Positions 11,578 to 23,832 of a DNA stretch of 64,000 bases are shown piece by piece. A model generated the notes under the pieces. The model saw only the letters and a list, made by a program, of their open reading frames with translations. It was not told the origin of the DNA and searched no databases. Position 1 is the first letter of the stretch; each line of letters begins with the position of its first letter. Both the position numbers and the translations under genes were made by a program. This DNA is from Neoechinorhynchus agilis (taxonomy: Eukaryota; Acanthocephala). Location of the stretch: assembly GCA_051530055.1 (NCBI GenBank), contig CM121341.1, positions 14,818,001 through 14,882,000 on the forward strand, in the 5' to 3' direction.

Positions 11578-12146
11578 ATGAATGCAATGAGTCAATTCGT
11601 TCTACTTGTACAATTGATGGTTCTGTTCTGTTTGGCTTTGGAATAGAGTCTCACTTATAAGATATTTTTAGTCGGCGAACACTTTAGTCTTCCAAATAAT
11701 GTACTGATGATTGTCTTATACAAAAATTCAACTTCGATTAAATTTGCTCTTGTTAATGATTGGTCCTTATTGAGTAGAAACTGCAACGAAATCGACAACT
11801 ATGGACTTGCACCGGCGGACGTTGCATTCAATACTACCGTTTTAAAGGTCAGTTGAATGAAAGTCCTTGCGAAATACCATAAAAACGTTTTCCACTTTAG
11901 ATTGTAAAACTGAGGGATGGAACTAAGAAAATAAATTTCAATGTTCCATGGAACCATGAATTTACTATCGTATCGGGACCCCTAGGTGAGTCTGAACCAC
12001 TAAGCAATATCGACTCTATGTATAACCTTTAAGCAAAACTGGTTAGACGAAAATCCAATATTTATGTGGAAAAAATTGGGAATTTATCCTCTGTGCGACG
12101 AATAGAATCCCATACGCCATGGAGCTTATGGAAAATATTTAAGTAA
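11578..12146 (+). CDS. Small putative secreted protein, 4 exons, family unknown
   Basis: CDS: join(11578..11629,11672..11847,11901..11985,12034..12146), 141 residues. No exon carries a stop, the three introns (42, 53 and 48 bp) have GT-AG ends and all phases (1, 0, 1) agree, which makes chance unlikely. The N-terminus MNAMSQFVLLVQLMVLFF looks like a signal peptide or anchor. The body includes NNVLMIVLYKNS, NYGLAPADVAFNTTVL (one possible N-glycosylation site), VPWNHEFTIVSGPL and the basic tail LWKIFK. There is only one cysteine. I recognise no family. It sits alone in AT-rich DNA between the SR-rich gene and the MYND gene. An alternative first exon would change the secretion call. Confidence 0.6.
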
Positions 12147-12910
12147 TCCATGGACATTGAGTGCTCACTTCATCTCATGATTTCGAGGCCAGCCAACAAC
12201 AAAAGCCCATCCCCATTCTTTAATTTATTCTTATGAACGTGTCTTGTTCATTGTTTTACAAAGCCCCTATCTTCGTAATCCAAACCGGATTTACAATACA
12301 AAGTCCGTTTACCGTTTCAACGGTTTTCGATTTCATCCACCCGATCACACATTTCTTTAAAGATTGCCACTTAGCACAATAACACTCTTCATCTTTTGAA
12401 TGCGGAACTGCGCAAATTGGATGCAGTCAGCATGATGGAAGTTAATAGGAGTTGTGAACTCTTCTCGAATAAATTAACTATTTTGCGCTAAGGGTCAGTA
12501 GCTCTTGTTACTATCTTTGTGTCGAAAGGTAGTGAGCCTGAAAGCGTAATGCCATGACATAAGTTGCATCGCAGCATTTTCCACCTCCAGGTCTGCGTAA
12601 GTGCATAATGACATTTATTCGATCGGGCAAAAAGTTGCGTTTATTATAAGATAAAAAGGTAGAAAATGTACTCTTCGTTTGGCTACAGAACACTATCCAA
12701 TGGAATTACGAGCACTACAAGCGCGATTTCCGCGATTAATGTCGTCCCAGTTTTTAAAACAAAGGTTATAAAGATCTCTAAAATCAGCGGCGATTCATAA
12801 TTGGCTATATGACTAATATAAAGTAGTTTCTGTAAAGGCTGTTTTCTAGCTATCAACCACGCTCATCTAAGACAATGTTCCCTTTATGACTTAAAAGGCG
12901 AAGTATTCTT
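12147..12910. other. Intergenic, no gene seen
   Basis: No coding or repeat signal recognised. The 3' untranslated region of the small secreted protein gene probably ends here. Confidence 0.4.
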
Positions 12911-13318
12911 TTAATTCTGTATTTTTATGGACTCTAAATGACGGACAAAAGAATAGCCCACATATAAACGGTCTTTTATCACTTTTCTTATTTGTTCTTC
13001 GAACCTTTTTTGTTCACATAATAAAATCAGCGCTCTATATAGTTCGCTTTGATTGTATATTGTAAAAATATTGTTAAAATCCACGCCCTTTCTAAAATAA
13101 GACCTTTTCAGGTTACATACTCCATAAAAGAGTTCAAGTCGGTAGTTTGCCGTGAAAGGTACGCACTCTTTGTAAGATAAGAAGTCTTTGGTGTGGAAGG
13201 CTCTCAGAGGTTTGCAAGAAGTTTTCCAAACACCAAACAGGTTTTGTTCGTTTAGCAATGCGTTTTGCTGAAGACTCCTACCAGCAGTAAAAAGGTCAAA
13301 AACTTTTAGTAGAAACAA
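12911..13318 (-). CDS. Unrecognised open stretch, possible terminal exon
   Basis: An open minus-strand frame of 135 codons ends at 12911 and contains no ATG, so it cannot be a whole gene. A possible acceptor (TTCCACAG) lies just upstream on the minus strand, so it may be a last exon. The sequence has protein-like segments (NLFGVWKTSCKPLRAF, NYRLELFYGVCNLKRSYF, CEQKRFEEQIRKVIKD) but no known domain. A second open minus-strand piece at 13584-13808 (LFTFTEMFSKVDNFDFL) could belong to the same locus, but I could not join them. Confidence 0.35.
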   Translation of the reverse strand: MFLLKVFDLFTAGRSLQQNALLNEQNLFGVWKTSCKPLRAFHTKDFLSYKECVPFTANYRLELFYGVCNLKRSYFRKGVDFNNIFTIYNQSELYRALILLCEQKRFEEQIRKVIKDRLYVGYSFVRHLESIKIQN

Positions 13319-15090
13319 GGAATAATAAGCTGTGGAAACACTTTTAACGAATTGCTGCTCTGCAAACTGTCATAAGGGGAGTCTAGATCGATAGGTAAAA
13401 CGACAACACATTATTGTGATAATCTATAAAATTAAATGACTAAAAACGGCAAATGGAAATAATGGGTTTATCGATTAAGACAAATTACCGTCCATTAAAA
13501 AGCGCTATCATCTTAACGAAAAGAGGAAATCATCGAATTTGATACGGGGAAAGTGTGTGCTTCCAGTGTCATTCCTCGGTTCATTAGCTAGTTGCAACGA
13601 TGCTCTGCTTTGGTTCCCTGGAGACGAAACGTAGACTTAAAAAGTTTCTACATGCGTCGCTTATTCTCTCTAAAATACGAGTATGCTTTTTCAAATGCGC
13701 TTTTAAAAAGTCGAAATTATCAACCTTTGAAAACATCTCAGTGAAAGTAAATAATCGAATTCCATCGAAATGCTTAATGTATGCGCTTTTGTAGCTGAAT
13801 GTTTGCAAAATTTACAAATAAAGGTCAGCGATTCGAATACTGCCGCTTTTTATGAAATACAAAACTATTTGATGCCTGATTCGTCGCATATGGAGTATTT
13901 GGCCTTACACTCGAAAGCAGCACAATTACGAAAGGTTGCGATAATATCAAATATTCTTTTCCAGCATTCCCAACGTTGATATGTAGTAGAAATTACGGGA
14001 ACAAAGCAAAATTAATGATCATAGCAATTTCTTTTTCTATGAAAATGAACTCAACAAGGGCACATATTCCAATTCGTTATATCAAAACGAAAAGATTAAC
14101 AATTGCTATATTTTTTAATTCTGCTCATTGTCTACTTCTCGGGCTCGTGAAAAGTTCGTTGCAGGTTTTTAAACCTGAGGTAAAGAATGACTTGAGTGTT
14201 TTGGAAAACCTAAAAAATTCGCATTAGCCTTATATTTTTCTACCTTTAACACTTTCAACTTGTTCTTGAAAATGTCTGATCCTCTAAATTGGGAGGAAGC
14301 AGCGTCTCGAGTCGCGCTGATAATAGATCGATTGCCACTTTTTTTGTTGTCTTACCATCGATCTATATCAGTCAGCATCGATATGTTCCGCCGATTAAAG
14401 GGATGATGAAAACCCAAGGCGATTACTTTAGCGGATAACTAAATAAGATTTTTTCTTATATCTTTTTCTGTGGTCTTAATCCAAAACCGAAGAGCAATTG
14501 TTTCTTATTTGCAGTTCACATACGACGGATCTAACTAATGTGTTCTACTGTGTGTCTACAGCGCTTTGTCCTTTTTACTGCGACTATTTAGACAATCATT
14601 GAATATCCAGACAGTCGGAGTTCTTGAAGAGTGGTGGAATAGCGGATAGGTTGGACCACTATCGCTTCTTAGCTTCAGTAGGTACGACTGTCTGCTAGAT
14701 ATTACTTTAAGATCCCGTCAAGATAAACGTAAAGAATTCACGATCAGATTTTTCGATCTTCGATTGATATACATAACTCTATAGCTTTTCCGACTTGTTA
14801 TGGCATTCCGGGATCATTAAAAGTTGGACGCGGAACCCATTAGAGAATAAGAGCGAAAGGAGTGTAAAATATTTCAGGAAAGTGCATTCGGTCTTTTACC
14901 CAACACTGCGCTTGCTTCCCTTTCATACCTGACTGTGAGAGAGAGCGAGTTGCGCAACGGGATCACTCCTTTTTCTTGCTGGTGTCATTAATTTCTTCAA
15001 CGAGATATCGAATATCGCAGCCTACAAAGCAGAACTATATGTTGACCACCAACCAGAAGATAATAAATTCCCCGGTCTGTTTCAGAAATC
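13319..15090. other. Intergenic with short unsupported frames
   Basis: Overlapping short frames at 13.58-14.23 kb on both strands cannot be ranked. A 44-codon frame at about 14271 starting MSDPLNWEEAASRV looks protein-like but ends quickly and could not be linked by splicing. The segment ends in GTTTCAG eight bases before the MYND gene start. Confidence 0.35.
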
Positions 15091-17717
15091 ATGTTTGAAG
15101 ACAGCAGTCGCCATTCGCCACGACTCCACAATCCAAGGTCTAGGTCGACCCAAATTGGACAACATTGGTTTCATAGCTGGCATCAGGTCATGAGTCTCAT
15201 GAACAAGCAAATCGGGCAACTCGACAAAGACCGAAGGTTTTGTGCTGTATGCGGAAATAGGAACCGAAATAGACTCATAAAATGCGCGAAATGCTCCATG
15301 ATCTATTATTGCGGACCGGAGCATAAAAATGCAGATCAATTCATTCATCAACAATGCTGCGAAAAACTTCATTTTACTGCATTAGGTAACTTGTTTTTCT
15401 CCGTCTACAGTTCGCCGAATTGTAAAACGTAGGTCAAATCGCGTGCTCGATCCCAGCGCTGCCTCCATTCCCAACGGAGTATGAACGGTGGCCCGTACAA
15501 CCTCGCGATATTAACTCTTGGGACCAGTGGATGAGGCTCCATCCAAATTTGACGACAACTGCAACCGAAACAGCATCCATTCTCTGCCATTATATAACCC
15601 CGGGCCCCAATGAACATGCAGTATTCGATAAATATCAACATTTATCGGCCATTATAGGTACAGTCGACCATCTGAACAGTCGTTCCAAAGTAACAAGTGA
15701 AACAATGCATCAATTGACAAGCGCCTTGCTTGCGCTTGTCACAGATTATCTTAGTTATCCAATCAGCATGGGAATGACTATATACGAGTTGCTCCCACCA
15801 AATTCGAATAGAAAGTCCATTAATGTAACAATTTTACCATCTCCAAGTCTACACGAACTCATCGGGTGTGGTCTCTCACATGTTTTACAAGCTTGGATGA
15901 GGGAATTGGGAAACATGTTTCCAAGTGAGCAAGTAAGTCGAATTAAAAGCTCGTATTTAAAGCTTAAATCTGTCAAAGGTAATCAACGTAATTATGAGAG
16001 ACAATGACGAACTTTTTAAACCAACTGCACTAACATCAGACCCAAGAATACAGTCCAGGTATATTTGAAACATTTTTTAAATAAAAAACAATCATTAACT
16101 CAAATTTGTTAGAATTTCAACAATTCGAATACATCGAGGAAAGTTGAGCTATACCCGAGATCAGATTGTGGATATTGTTCGTCCGGACATGGCAGTTTGC
16201 TTCAATCCGTTTTTATTTGCAAAACATAGTATTTTGTCCAAGGTTAGTGATTATCAATGCCCGATTTACCTTCTCGTATGAAATCATCGTATAATGACAT
16301 TCTTACAAGTACATACTTTACAATTGCTACAATAGTTGTTACAATGTTTGTCTAAAAGTCAGACGGCGGCTTAGTGCTACAGTCATTTCGCACAGTATTT
16401 GTAAAGACACCAAGATAAAGAATTCTATTGTTGAACGATTATTCACGAAACTATCCGTAAAATGCTTCTCGCAGTCCGTCTAGAACGACATGCGATTTGA
16501 GGCAAGATAATATTTAAACAGACCATTCGAATCCACTCTTATTTAGACTGGAAACTGTTAATATACTCGGTATATAAGGTTTTTCTTCTAAATAGTTTAC
16601 TTTGCTAAACATGATATTTTGGCAGTAGTAATAAAGCGGCGCTAGCGCTATGATTGGTTGAATTTTAATTTAGCAAAAGCGTTAAGCAATAATTTCCTTT
16701 TATTATTTTAATAGGGATGGCAAACAACTATCGACGAGTACGTCCAATTAAACGTTCCACTTTATATAACCTTCAGTTGTGCAACCGAATATGAACGAGC
16801 CTTCAATTTCTTTACGGATTCATGTCGCAGCTCAATAGTACCAACCATGCAACCATATAAATACGGTCGAAATCCGTTTGGATCACGCCTAACACGACAA
16901 GACACATGCGCCCCAAACAGCATTTATTCCAGGAATTCTTACCATATTCTACTAAGACGTCTCCAAATACCAAATCTATCACCTGCTAATGGCGGGACAA
17001 AATCGATTCTGAGTAATCTCACGAACTGCAGCCAGCAACCGTCTCGTGTTAACAGGGCAACGGATGCAAATTTATCGGGGAAGAGGCGAAGCTTATCCGT
17101 ACCTAGACTTGTTATACGACCTATATGGAATGGGATTTTGTTTTTTGAGAGCGGAGACTATAAAATAAACCTCAATCCCTTCTGAACAGACAATACTGTC
17201 GAAACGGAAAGTAGGATCTCGCCAATCGATATCTTCATCAAGCTCATTAGATTCTCCACCAATCGAGAACACAAATTCATCTGTCAATCATACAAGCGAG
17301 AAAGTACCGAAAGCCAGTGAATCGGAAACGAAGGCTCATATGCTCCAACTCCCGGCATCTCCGTCAAAGCGAAGATCTCTCAGAAGTATAAAGGCCCGTC
17401 AGGCTGCTAAGAGAAATGAAAATCAACTACTGATTAACCCATTCGTGAATGAAGATCCCGAGCAGGAGGAGATTTACAGATTTGAGAGCGACGAGCGCGT
17501 TATTGAAAGGAGTCCTATTAATAATTACCGTCTAAGAGTTGAATCGGTTGAAAATGAAAGCAAAAAACCTACACTGAGTCTAGAGGAAATCAAGAAGCAA
17601 TTGGAAATGGAAAGTGAGGACAGACGGTACGATGAAGATCAGTTAGTCGCCAAGTCCATCACTAATGTAGCCACAAGCAACCATAACAGCAAACGATTAA
17701 GACACAATAGCGACTAA
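15091..17717 (+). CDS. MYND zinc-finger protein with MSS51-like C-terminal domain, 6 exons
   Basis: CDS: join(15091..15385,15433..15932,15979..16058,16113..16242,16715..17098,17190..17717), 638 residues. Seen: a MYND finger at residues 51-90 (CAVC ... CAKC ... YCGPEH ... H..CC); then an MSS51-like domain with WDQWMRLHP, SLHELIGCGLSHVLQAW, VRPDMAVCFNPFLF, WQTTIDEYVQLNVPLYITF and GRNPFGSR; then a Ser/Lys/Glu-rich tail (SKRRSLRSIKARQAAKR). MYND fingers bind proline-containing peptides; MSS51 relatives act in mitochondrial translation or muscle metabolism, which is family knowledge only. Introns are 47, 46, 54, 472 and 91 bp. The first four junctions are well supported. The last (17099-17189) is less certain; without it the protein stops at 17185 and the tail would be separate. 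A TTTCAG acceptor lies just before the ATG. Confidence 0.82.
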
Positions 17718-18284
17718 ACGAAGATTTCAGGAATCACTATAGTGTACAGATGAAAGAAATACAGTTATTGGCAGTCAATATATCAAATACTGGAATAAAA
17801 GTGAGAGAAAACGAGCACGGATCACAAATACATTAGTATTCTAAAGGATAGATGCACATTACTTTTAGGGCGAAATGCAAATTCTTAGAAGTAAAAATAA
17901 CGAAAAATCTAAATTTATTTTAAACTTTTTTAATTGCATTCGGTTGAAGGAATCATGAAAGTACAAACACAACAATTTGCGGTGATTGGCGATCTTAGTT
18001 TTCGGAACTATAAATGTGGATTTCACATAAAAGAAGAGAATGGGTTTTTATTCTCTAGGTGCCAGTAGCTTTCTGTTGGCTCAAATAATATGCTTTTAAT
18101 TGTGCAATGCAGTTGCCTTAAGAGGAATATGAATTTTTGCTTAGGTCTGCGTGTTCATAGTATTCAAGGCAACTAGCGATTTTTGGAAAGGTTGCTAAAG
18201 CATCATTCAAGAAATGTAATAATTTGAAAAACGACGCATACAAAGGAAGTTTCTCTGATTTCTCCACTTTTTAATTTTTTTTGC
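17718..18284. other. Intergenic, 3' of the MYND gene
   Basis: AT-rich, presumably 3' untranslated region and spacer. No further feature recognised. Confidence 0.4.
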
Positions 18285-18530
18285 ATACAAGTTAGGTGGG
18301 TTTATAGTTTCATCAGCGCTTCCATTCATCGGCGCTGGCCAAAATGCTAGCCGCATTGCCCCGCTATGCTTATTTTTTGCGCCAAGAACGACGTCGATCT
18401 TGGCTCTCCAGTCGCTGCGTTGATTCGTTTCCCCAAGTCCTTCAGGAGGGCTAGTGCCGACCCTCCCAAGGCCCCATACGTTTCCATACTGAAGGGGACA
18501 AAATGGTAATTTCTTGTTAGCTCCCTGTAT
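18285..18530 (-). mobile_element. RT-tail family fragment, locus 2 (extreme C-terminal block)
   Basis: The minus frame reads LPFCPLQYGNVWGLGRVG, then EGLGETNQRSDWRAK. This lines up with the last block of the same family at 52.3-52.6 kb (DVFAPFGAGTYGSLG ... LKDLKRRLQ) and at 24.4 kb (FIFAPFGSETIGRWG). G/C content is higher than the flanks, as expected of a transposed piece. The assignment rests on this one block. Confidence 0.45.
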
Positions 18531-19292
18531 TTTGATCATTTCCGATCCTCTGCAGCCGTAGATTGCCCGCTCCTAAACTAATATGCTTGTCGCAAAATTA
18601 GAAACTGAGTAATTGAGCCAATGAAAACGTAGTAGCGCTTAGAGTGAATCTATTTTCTTCGTCATCTAGAAATCCTTAAAGATAAACGATAAGGTATTTA
18701 CGCTAGAGTTAAGTTCATTTTACATTTAAAAAAAAATTGCCAAATCTTTTTTAAAAATAAAAACTTGTTAAAATTTATTCTATGTCTTCATCCAACCTGA
18801 CTGAGATAAACCGAAATCTGGAGTTTTCCACATAATACTTTTCAGGTTTTGAATCTACGTTCGATATTTCCGACCAATTTAAGTCTGCATCATCGGTACC
18901 AATTAAAATACTGCAATGCATTAAGCAACCTTGCTATTGAAATCTAACGATTCCCTCAGAGCTTTTTCTCGCACAACCATATCGGTGGGCTCGGTGCCCA
19001 AGGAAATTTATCAGCCGTGAAAATAGGTTTCACTTCAGCACAGAATAAATGTAACCGACTAGCCAGACTTAAAAGATAAAATATTTGAATATTTTTACCT
19101 AACATTGGCGGTTTTCCCCGGGGCCCAACTAATGTTTCAGCGACCGCTATATATTATGCGCAGAATTATTGCTCCTCCGAGAGATAGGCAAATTTATTAA
19201 CAATTACAATCGTTTTTCGACCACTTAAAAATGCATATAAACGTTAGTGTATTTTATAACTGAATTTAATATAGACTTTTTAATTGTTTCGT
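18531..19292. other. Intergenic, no gene seen
   Basis: AT-rich spacer between an RT-tail fragment and the left inverted-repeat arm. Nothing recognised. Confidence 0.4.
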
Positions 19293-20195
19293 AACTTTCT
19301 TGGGCTAAAATTCCAAAGAGTCCGCATTCGTGCGTGGTACAAGGAATAGGTTAATTGTATTTTGATTCCGTGATTTTGTTCATTTACTATTCATGTTAAG
19401 AGTTAAGAGTTTCACTATTATAACACAAGTATAAAAAGAGCATATTTCTTTACATTTTAGACATCCTGCAAAATTCTTAGTAGACCCGTGATAGAATAAA
19501 TAACGAATTAAAAGTTACCTATGATTGTTTGGAAAGAATTCCTTTAAAACGTAGAACAAGCGGAATGTTTTAATGAACTTTACTTATGGAATTGTACAAA
19601 TTAAATTTTTGACAACATATTGAATCTAATTTTCTCGGATTTTTTCCGATATGCTTTAAAGTTCACAAACAAAAAAACCGCACCGCTTTTAAATTCGAAG
19701 TGTCCCCTGTAATTTCTAGTGAAAGTCTAGTCAAATCATGAACTCAATAAATGGCACCTAAAATTTTAGTCAACTTTATTAACAGTATCTGACATAGCAT
19801 AGTCAAACCTTTGACTGTTCTATTAGATCGAAGATTTTTCAAAAACGGTTCGCTGAAACATTGAGCAAATAAAATGATATATTTAGCAGTGACCATGCAT
19901 TTCACAAATAAAAGTGAGACAACATCTCAAATCTAATTTTTGAGCTGCTTAAATATTTACTACGGGCGATAGAATGTTATATTTTCCCCCGTTTTTGAAA
20001 CAAAATCACCGCGATATTTTTGGAATAATTCATGAAAATAGTTGAGAATTGTGAATTTCGCACTAAATGACCAATGCTTTGATTGCATGTCTCGCTGAGA
20101 GTTGTGATTTATAAAATGTGACTCGCACTCATGCTTCTTATCCGTCTTTATGTTCTTGCTGCCGAACAATAAGTATTTCGTCGAGTTGTGCAATT
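19293..20195. repeat. Left arm of a 0.9-kb inverted duplication
   Basis: This stretch is the reverse complement of 22895-23794 with only scattered substitutions and small indels (for example one A in a run near 19990). It holds the last codons of the bZIP gene (20138-20195) and its 3' flank, so this arm is the likely parent copy. Confidence 0.9.
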
Positions 20196-20982
20196 CTGTT
20201 CTTGCAGGATTGACATATACAATTCATAATGTCATACCACTTTCTACTCAGATCCTCATTCATTGCTCTCAGTCTGCTACATTCATGTTCGAGCTCCTTC
20301 GCTTTTTCGGCCGTCTGAATCTCCCGTTGCCGTTTGTTTTCTCTGGACCGCTTAGCAGATTCGTTGTTTTTCGCTCGGCGTTCATAATACTTTGCGTCTT
20401 TTGTCTCGATTTGTTTTGGTCTCTTAAAAAGGCGATAGCGAAAAAGCGACATTATGTTCATGATAAATAAAATACCCTAGTTCTCTTTTTTCGCCCGTTT
20501 CCATCACTAATGTCGGGCGTGCTTTGGCTCAGTACATCTATCATATCAACACTCATGGTGGCCATAGATTCTGGGTTGTTGTTTTGTTGTGTTTGCCGCT
20601 GTGGTGGCGGTGGCTGCATAATGAAATTGTTTGAGAGCATTTGCAGTGCTTGGTTGTTTGCCTGATAACCGTGGTCCCCAGGACTGAACGGGTTTACCAG
20701 AGGTATGCTCGAAGCCGGATAGGCCATTTGAGTGTTCATCTGGTACCGAGTATTAGACTGATCTGGTTCAAACCAAATGTCACTAAAGTGGTCCAAGGAT
20801 CCGAGGCAATTTGCGCTTTGGGAATATGGAATCGGATTGTACATTCCGCCATAGTTTTGATCAGCGGAAACAGGATTGTACAGTGAAGGACCTGGACGTC
20901 CGAGGTAAATGAGGGAAGGAAGGTAAAACCGACCAGGATTGGAGCTCGGTTCGCCAGAGTGATTGACCGGCGGGATGCGCAT
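20138..20982 (-). CDS. bZIP transcription factor, CES-2/PAR/NFIL3-like
   Basis: CDS: complement(join(20138..20422,20476..20982)), 263 residues, with one 53-bp intron between GRKKRTR and RPKQIET. The N-terminal half is Pro/Asn/Gln-rich and probably a transactivation region. The C-terminal half has the basic region KYYERRAKNNESAKRSREN, the NNxxAKRSR core of PAR/CES-2-type factors, followed by a leucine-zipper-like heptad segment (AKELEHECSRLRAMNEDL). Such proteins dimerise and bind TTACGTAA-like DNA sites in the nucleus (family knowledge). The start is the first ATG of an open frame just downstream of a GGT-rich stretch. Its last 19 codons and 3' flank are duplicated in inverted orientation at 22.9 kb. 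Confidence 0.85.
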
Positions 20983-22600
20983 GATTGGGGCGCGCTGGAT
21001 TCAGACTTTTATTCACGTAACTCTCTTGTGCTATATGTTTGTAACGATGGTAGTGGTGGTGGTGGTGGCGACGTTTGTCTAGTTTTGTGGTCTTTGCGTC
21101 GGAAAAAAGCAGTCAGGCCACTATTGCTGAGTGCGTTTGGTTCCACCGCTCTGTTGTGCTCTGTTCGCTGCTTCTCGCCACACAGTATCGCCTGAAAAAG
21201 CTATACCAAAAGAGCAAGAATCACACACACTTTTTACATCTCGGTTCGTTGGGATAGTCGTTTTTGTCTCGTCGATAAAGTATCTAAGTTGTTGCGTAAG
21301 TCCACCTTTTTTATTTATGTGAATACGCAGTTGACATGACGGCTGAAACCAGCGGTAGTCCGGCTTTAGAGTTCGCTTGGTAAATATAAATTGCGGCTAT
21401 TTACGATACCTAGAAAGAATATTGAATTGAGAAAAGGTGAATTATGCTAATTTTTAGGAAATCCTAAGAAACGAATACAGTTTGCAATGCTTAATTATGT
21501 AAAATTGTTTGTAAAACCTTAATTGTTATTTAAATGGGCTAAGCCTGCAAATTCCAGAAAACCATCATTAAGGTGAAATATCTTTATCCTCCATTGCCTC
21601 GTGGAGCCAGCATTCCCTTTTTGAATCGCACAACTAATTCTCCACTGAAAATAATTTGGATGTACAGGGTTCCAACTTTGGTTAAAAATTCTGCGGCGCA
21701 TCGTCCAACGGCATCAGCTGTCTCAATGGTGAGAGGTTAGAAAATGTAGAACGATAGATACCCTTTGGTTTGAAGATTGAATTGTTCCTGTTTGTTTATG
21801 GCTGAAAAAGCAAAGGAATTTTATTAAATCCGATATGTTTAAAATATAATTCATTGTTATTTGTCGATAGGAGAGATAAATGTAGTCATGTTGAAAAGAT
21901 AGGATGCGACTCCCACCGGATGTTATGCGACGCGTGAATTGAGAATCCCTATGTATGTGTTTTAGATCGCTGAAGAAGATCCGAGATAGTGGATCGAAAT
22001 ATCAAATCAATAAATTCTTAATTCCATTTATCTTTTGAATCCGATATTTCGGCACAATCTTGTGCCCTTCCTTATCAAGGTTACTTGTGATTTTTCTAAT
22101 GCTTCTGAAACTGCAATAAAAACGTTGCGGTTCGCAATCGTATTCGGGCAGGTGAAGTACCAAGGAGAAAACCTCTTTCCTACGGGCCGTCATCTCTCCT
22201 TAAACCGACTGGCTCTAGTATGTCAAAGCTCGACGTTTTAAAGCATTCACCGTGCTGTGGCGATTGTGGCTTACTATCCGGAGTCAATGTTGATATTTTC
22301 AAATTTTTCAATCTTATAATATAGATGCAATGAAGTACCACCAGAGGCTCATTAGGTGACTCCTGAAATAGTGCAAAATCAATAATGCGAATGCATTTTT
22401 CCAAGAAGCTTGATCAGCGTACAATTTTGAAATTAGAAATATGGACAAGATAAACATCCGGACTTATGGTTATCAACGCATAATCTTACGTTTTTCGATA
22501 TTTCATTACTTAATCAAACGAACTTTCTAGAATGCTTTACCGATTTTAGACAATTCGCAGGCATCTGAATAATGCAATAGCACATTAATGATTTTGTACA
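20983..22600. other. Upstream region of bZIP gene; PLE-like repeat traces
   Basis: A GGT/AGT trinucleotide run lies at 21048-21068. Near 22030-22075 the sequence TCCGATATTTCGGCACAATC resembles a related stretch at 48257-48276 and the A-rich TTTATTAAATCCGATAT at 21820 and 48248; such short repeats often flank Penelope-like elements. No gene recognised. Confidence 0.4.
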
Positions 22601-22609
22601 TCCCTTCGG

Positions 22610-22810
22610 ATCCTATGATATATTCAGGAGCCAGTACTCATTAGTGAGCTGCCTTCTTTCAGGGGTATTTCGTCCTCTTTCGTTGTGCGCATCCGCGGTC
22701 GTGAATTTGAACACCTGGGACGAAATGCCGCTAAAAGAAAGAAACTCACTGATGAGCCCCACCTCCTGCAAGTATCTGAGGTTTGGGGTGATGGTGAGAC
22801 AAACGCTCAC
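22610..22810. repeat. SINE-like repeat, two partial copies head-to-head
   Basis: The block holds a minus-oriented copy (about 22618-22700: CATTAGTGAGCTGCCTTC, then GGTATTTCGTCC) and a plus-oriented copy (about 22706-22800: GGGACGAAATGCC, CTCACTGATGAG). Both match the body of the SINE at 62.73-62.99 kb. They lie about 90 bp from the right arm of the inverted duplication. Confidence 0.6.
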
Positions 22811-22894
22811 AGAAATCAACAATAGCAGACCGCAAGAAACTTCTCGTACCCTTTGATTAGCAGTTTTCTACTTTTGTGGTCACGGCCCAAACAT

Positions 22895-23794
22895 AATTGC
22901 ACAACTCGACGAAATATTGTTCGGCAGCAAGAACATAAAGACGGATAAGAAGCATGAGTGCGAGTCACATTTTATAAATCACAACTCTCAGCGAGACATG
23001 CAATCAAAGCATTGGTCATTTAGTGCGAAATTCACAATTCTCAACTATTTTCATTAATTATTCCAAAAATATCGCGATGATTTTGTTTCAAAAAACGGGG
23101 GAAAATATAACATTCTATCGCCCGTAGTAAATATTTAAGCAGCTCAAAAATTAGATTTGAGATGTTGTCTCACTTTTATTTGTGAAATGCATGGTCACTG
23201 CTAAATATATCATTTTATTTGCTCAATGTTTCAGCGAACCGTTTTTGAAAAATCTTCGATCTAATAGAACAGTCAAAGGTTTGACTATGCCATGTCAGAT
23301 ACTGTTAATAAAGTTGACTAAAATTTTAGGTGCCATTTATTGAGTTCATGATTTGACTAGACTTTCACTAGAAATTACAGGGGACACTTCGAATTTAAAA
23401 GCGGTGCGGTTTTTTTGTTTGTGAACTTTAAAGCATATCGGAAAAAATCCGAGAAAATTAGATTCAATATGTTGTCAAAAATTTAATTTGTACAATTCCA
23501 TAAGTAAAGTTCATTAAAACATTCCGCTTGTTCTACGTTTTAAAGGAATTCTTTCCAAACAATCATAAGTAACCTTTAATTCGTTATTTATTCTATCACG
23601 GGTCTACTAAGAATTTTGCAGGATGTCTAAAATGTAAAGAAATATGCTCTTTTTATACTTGTGTTATAATAGTGAAACTCTTAACTCTTAACATGAATAG
23701 TAAATGAACAAAATCACGGAATCAAAATACAATTAACCTATTCCTTGTACCACGCACGAATGCGGACTCTTTGGAATTTTAGCCCAAGAAAGTT
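22895..23794. repeat. Right arm of the inverted duplication, carrying a truncated bZIP 3' end
   Basis: Reverse complement of 19293-20195. It begins inside the bZIP coding sequence (reading ...IAQLDEI) and has lost four bases after GAAAT, so the copied codons are out of frame. It ends abruptly at 23794, where a Penelope-like GIY-YIG fragment starts. No promoter or upstream exon was copied, so this is not a functional gene. Confidence 0.88.
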
Positions 23795-23832
23795 TACAAG
23801 TGGTTAGGTGGTTATTCTGCCCCCACATGCGC

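Noticed and set aside
13584-14227. Several overlapping frames on both strands
   Set aside because: They contradict each other, none has a known motif, and no consistent splice model joins them.
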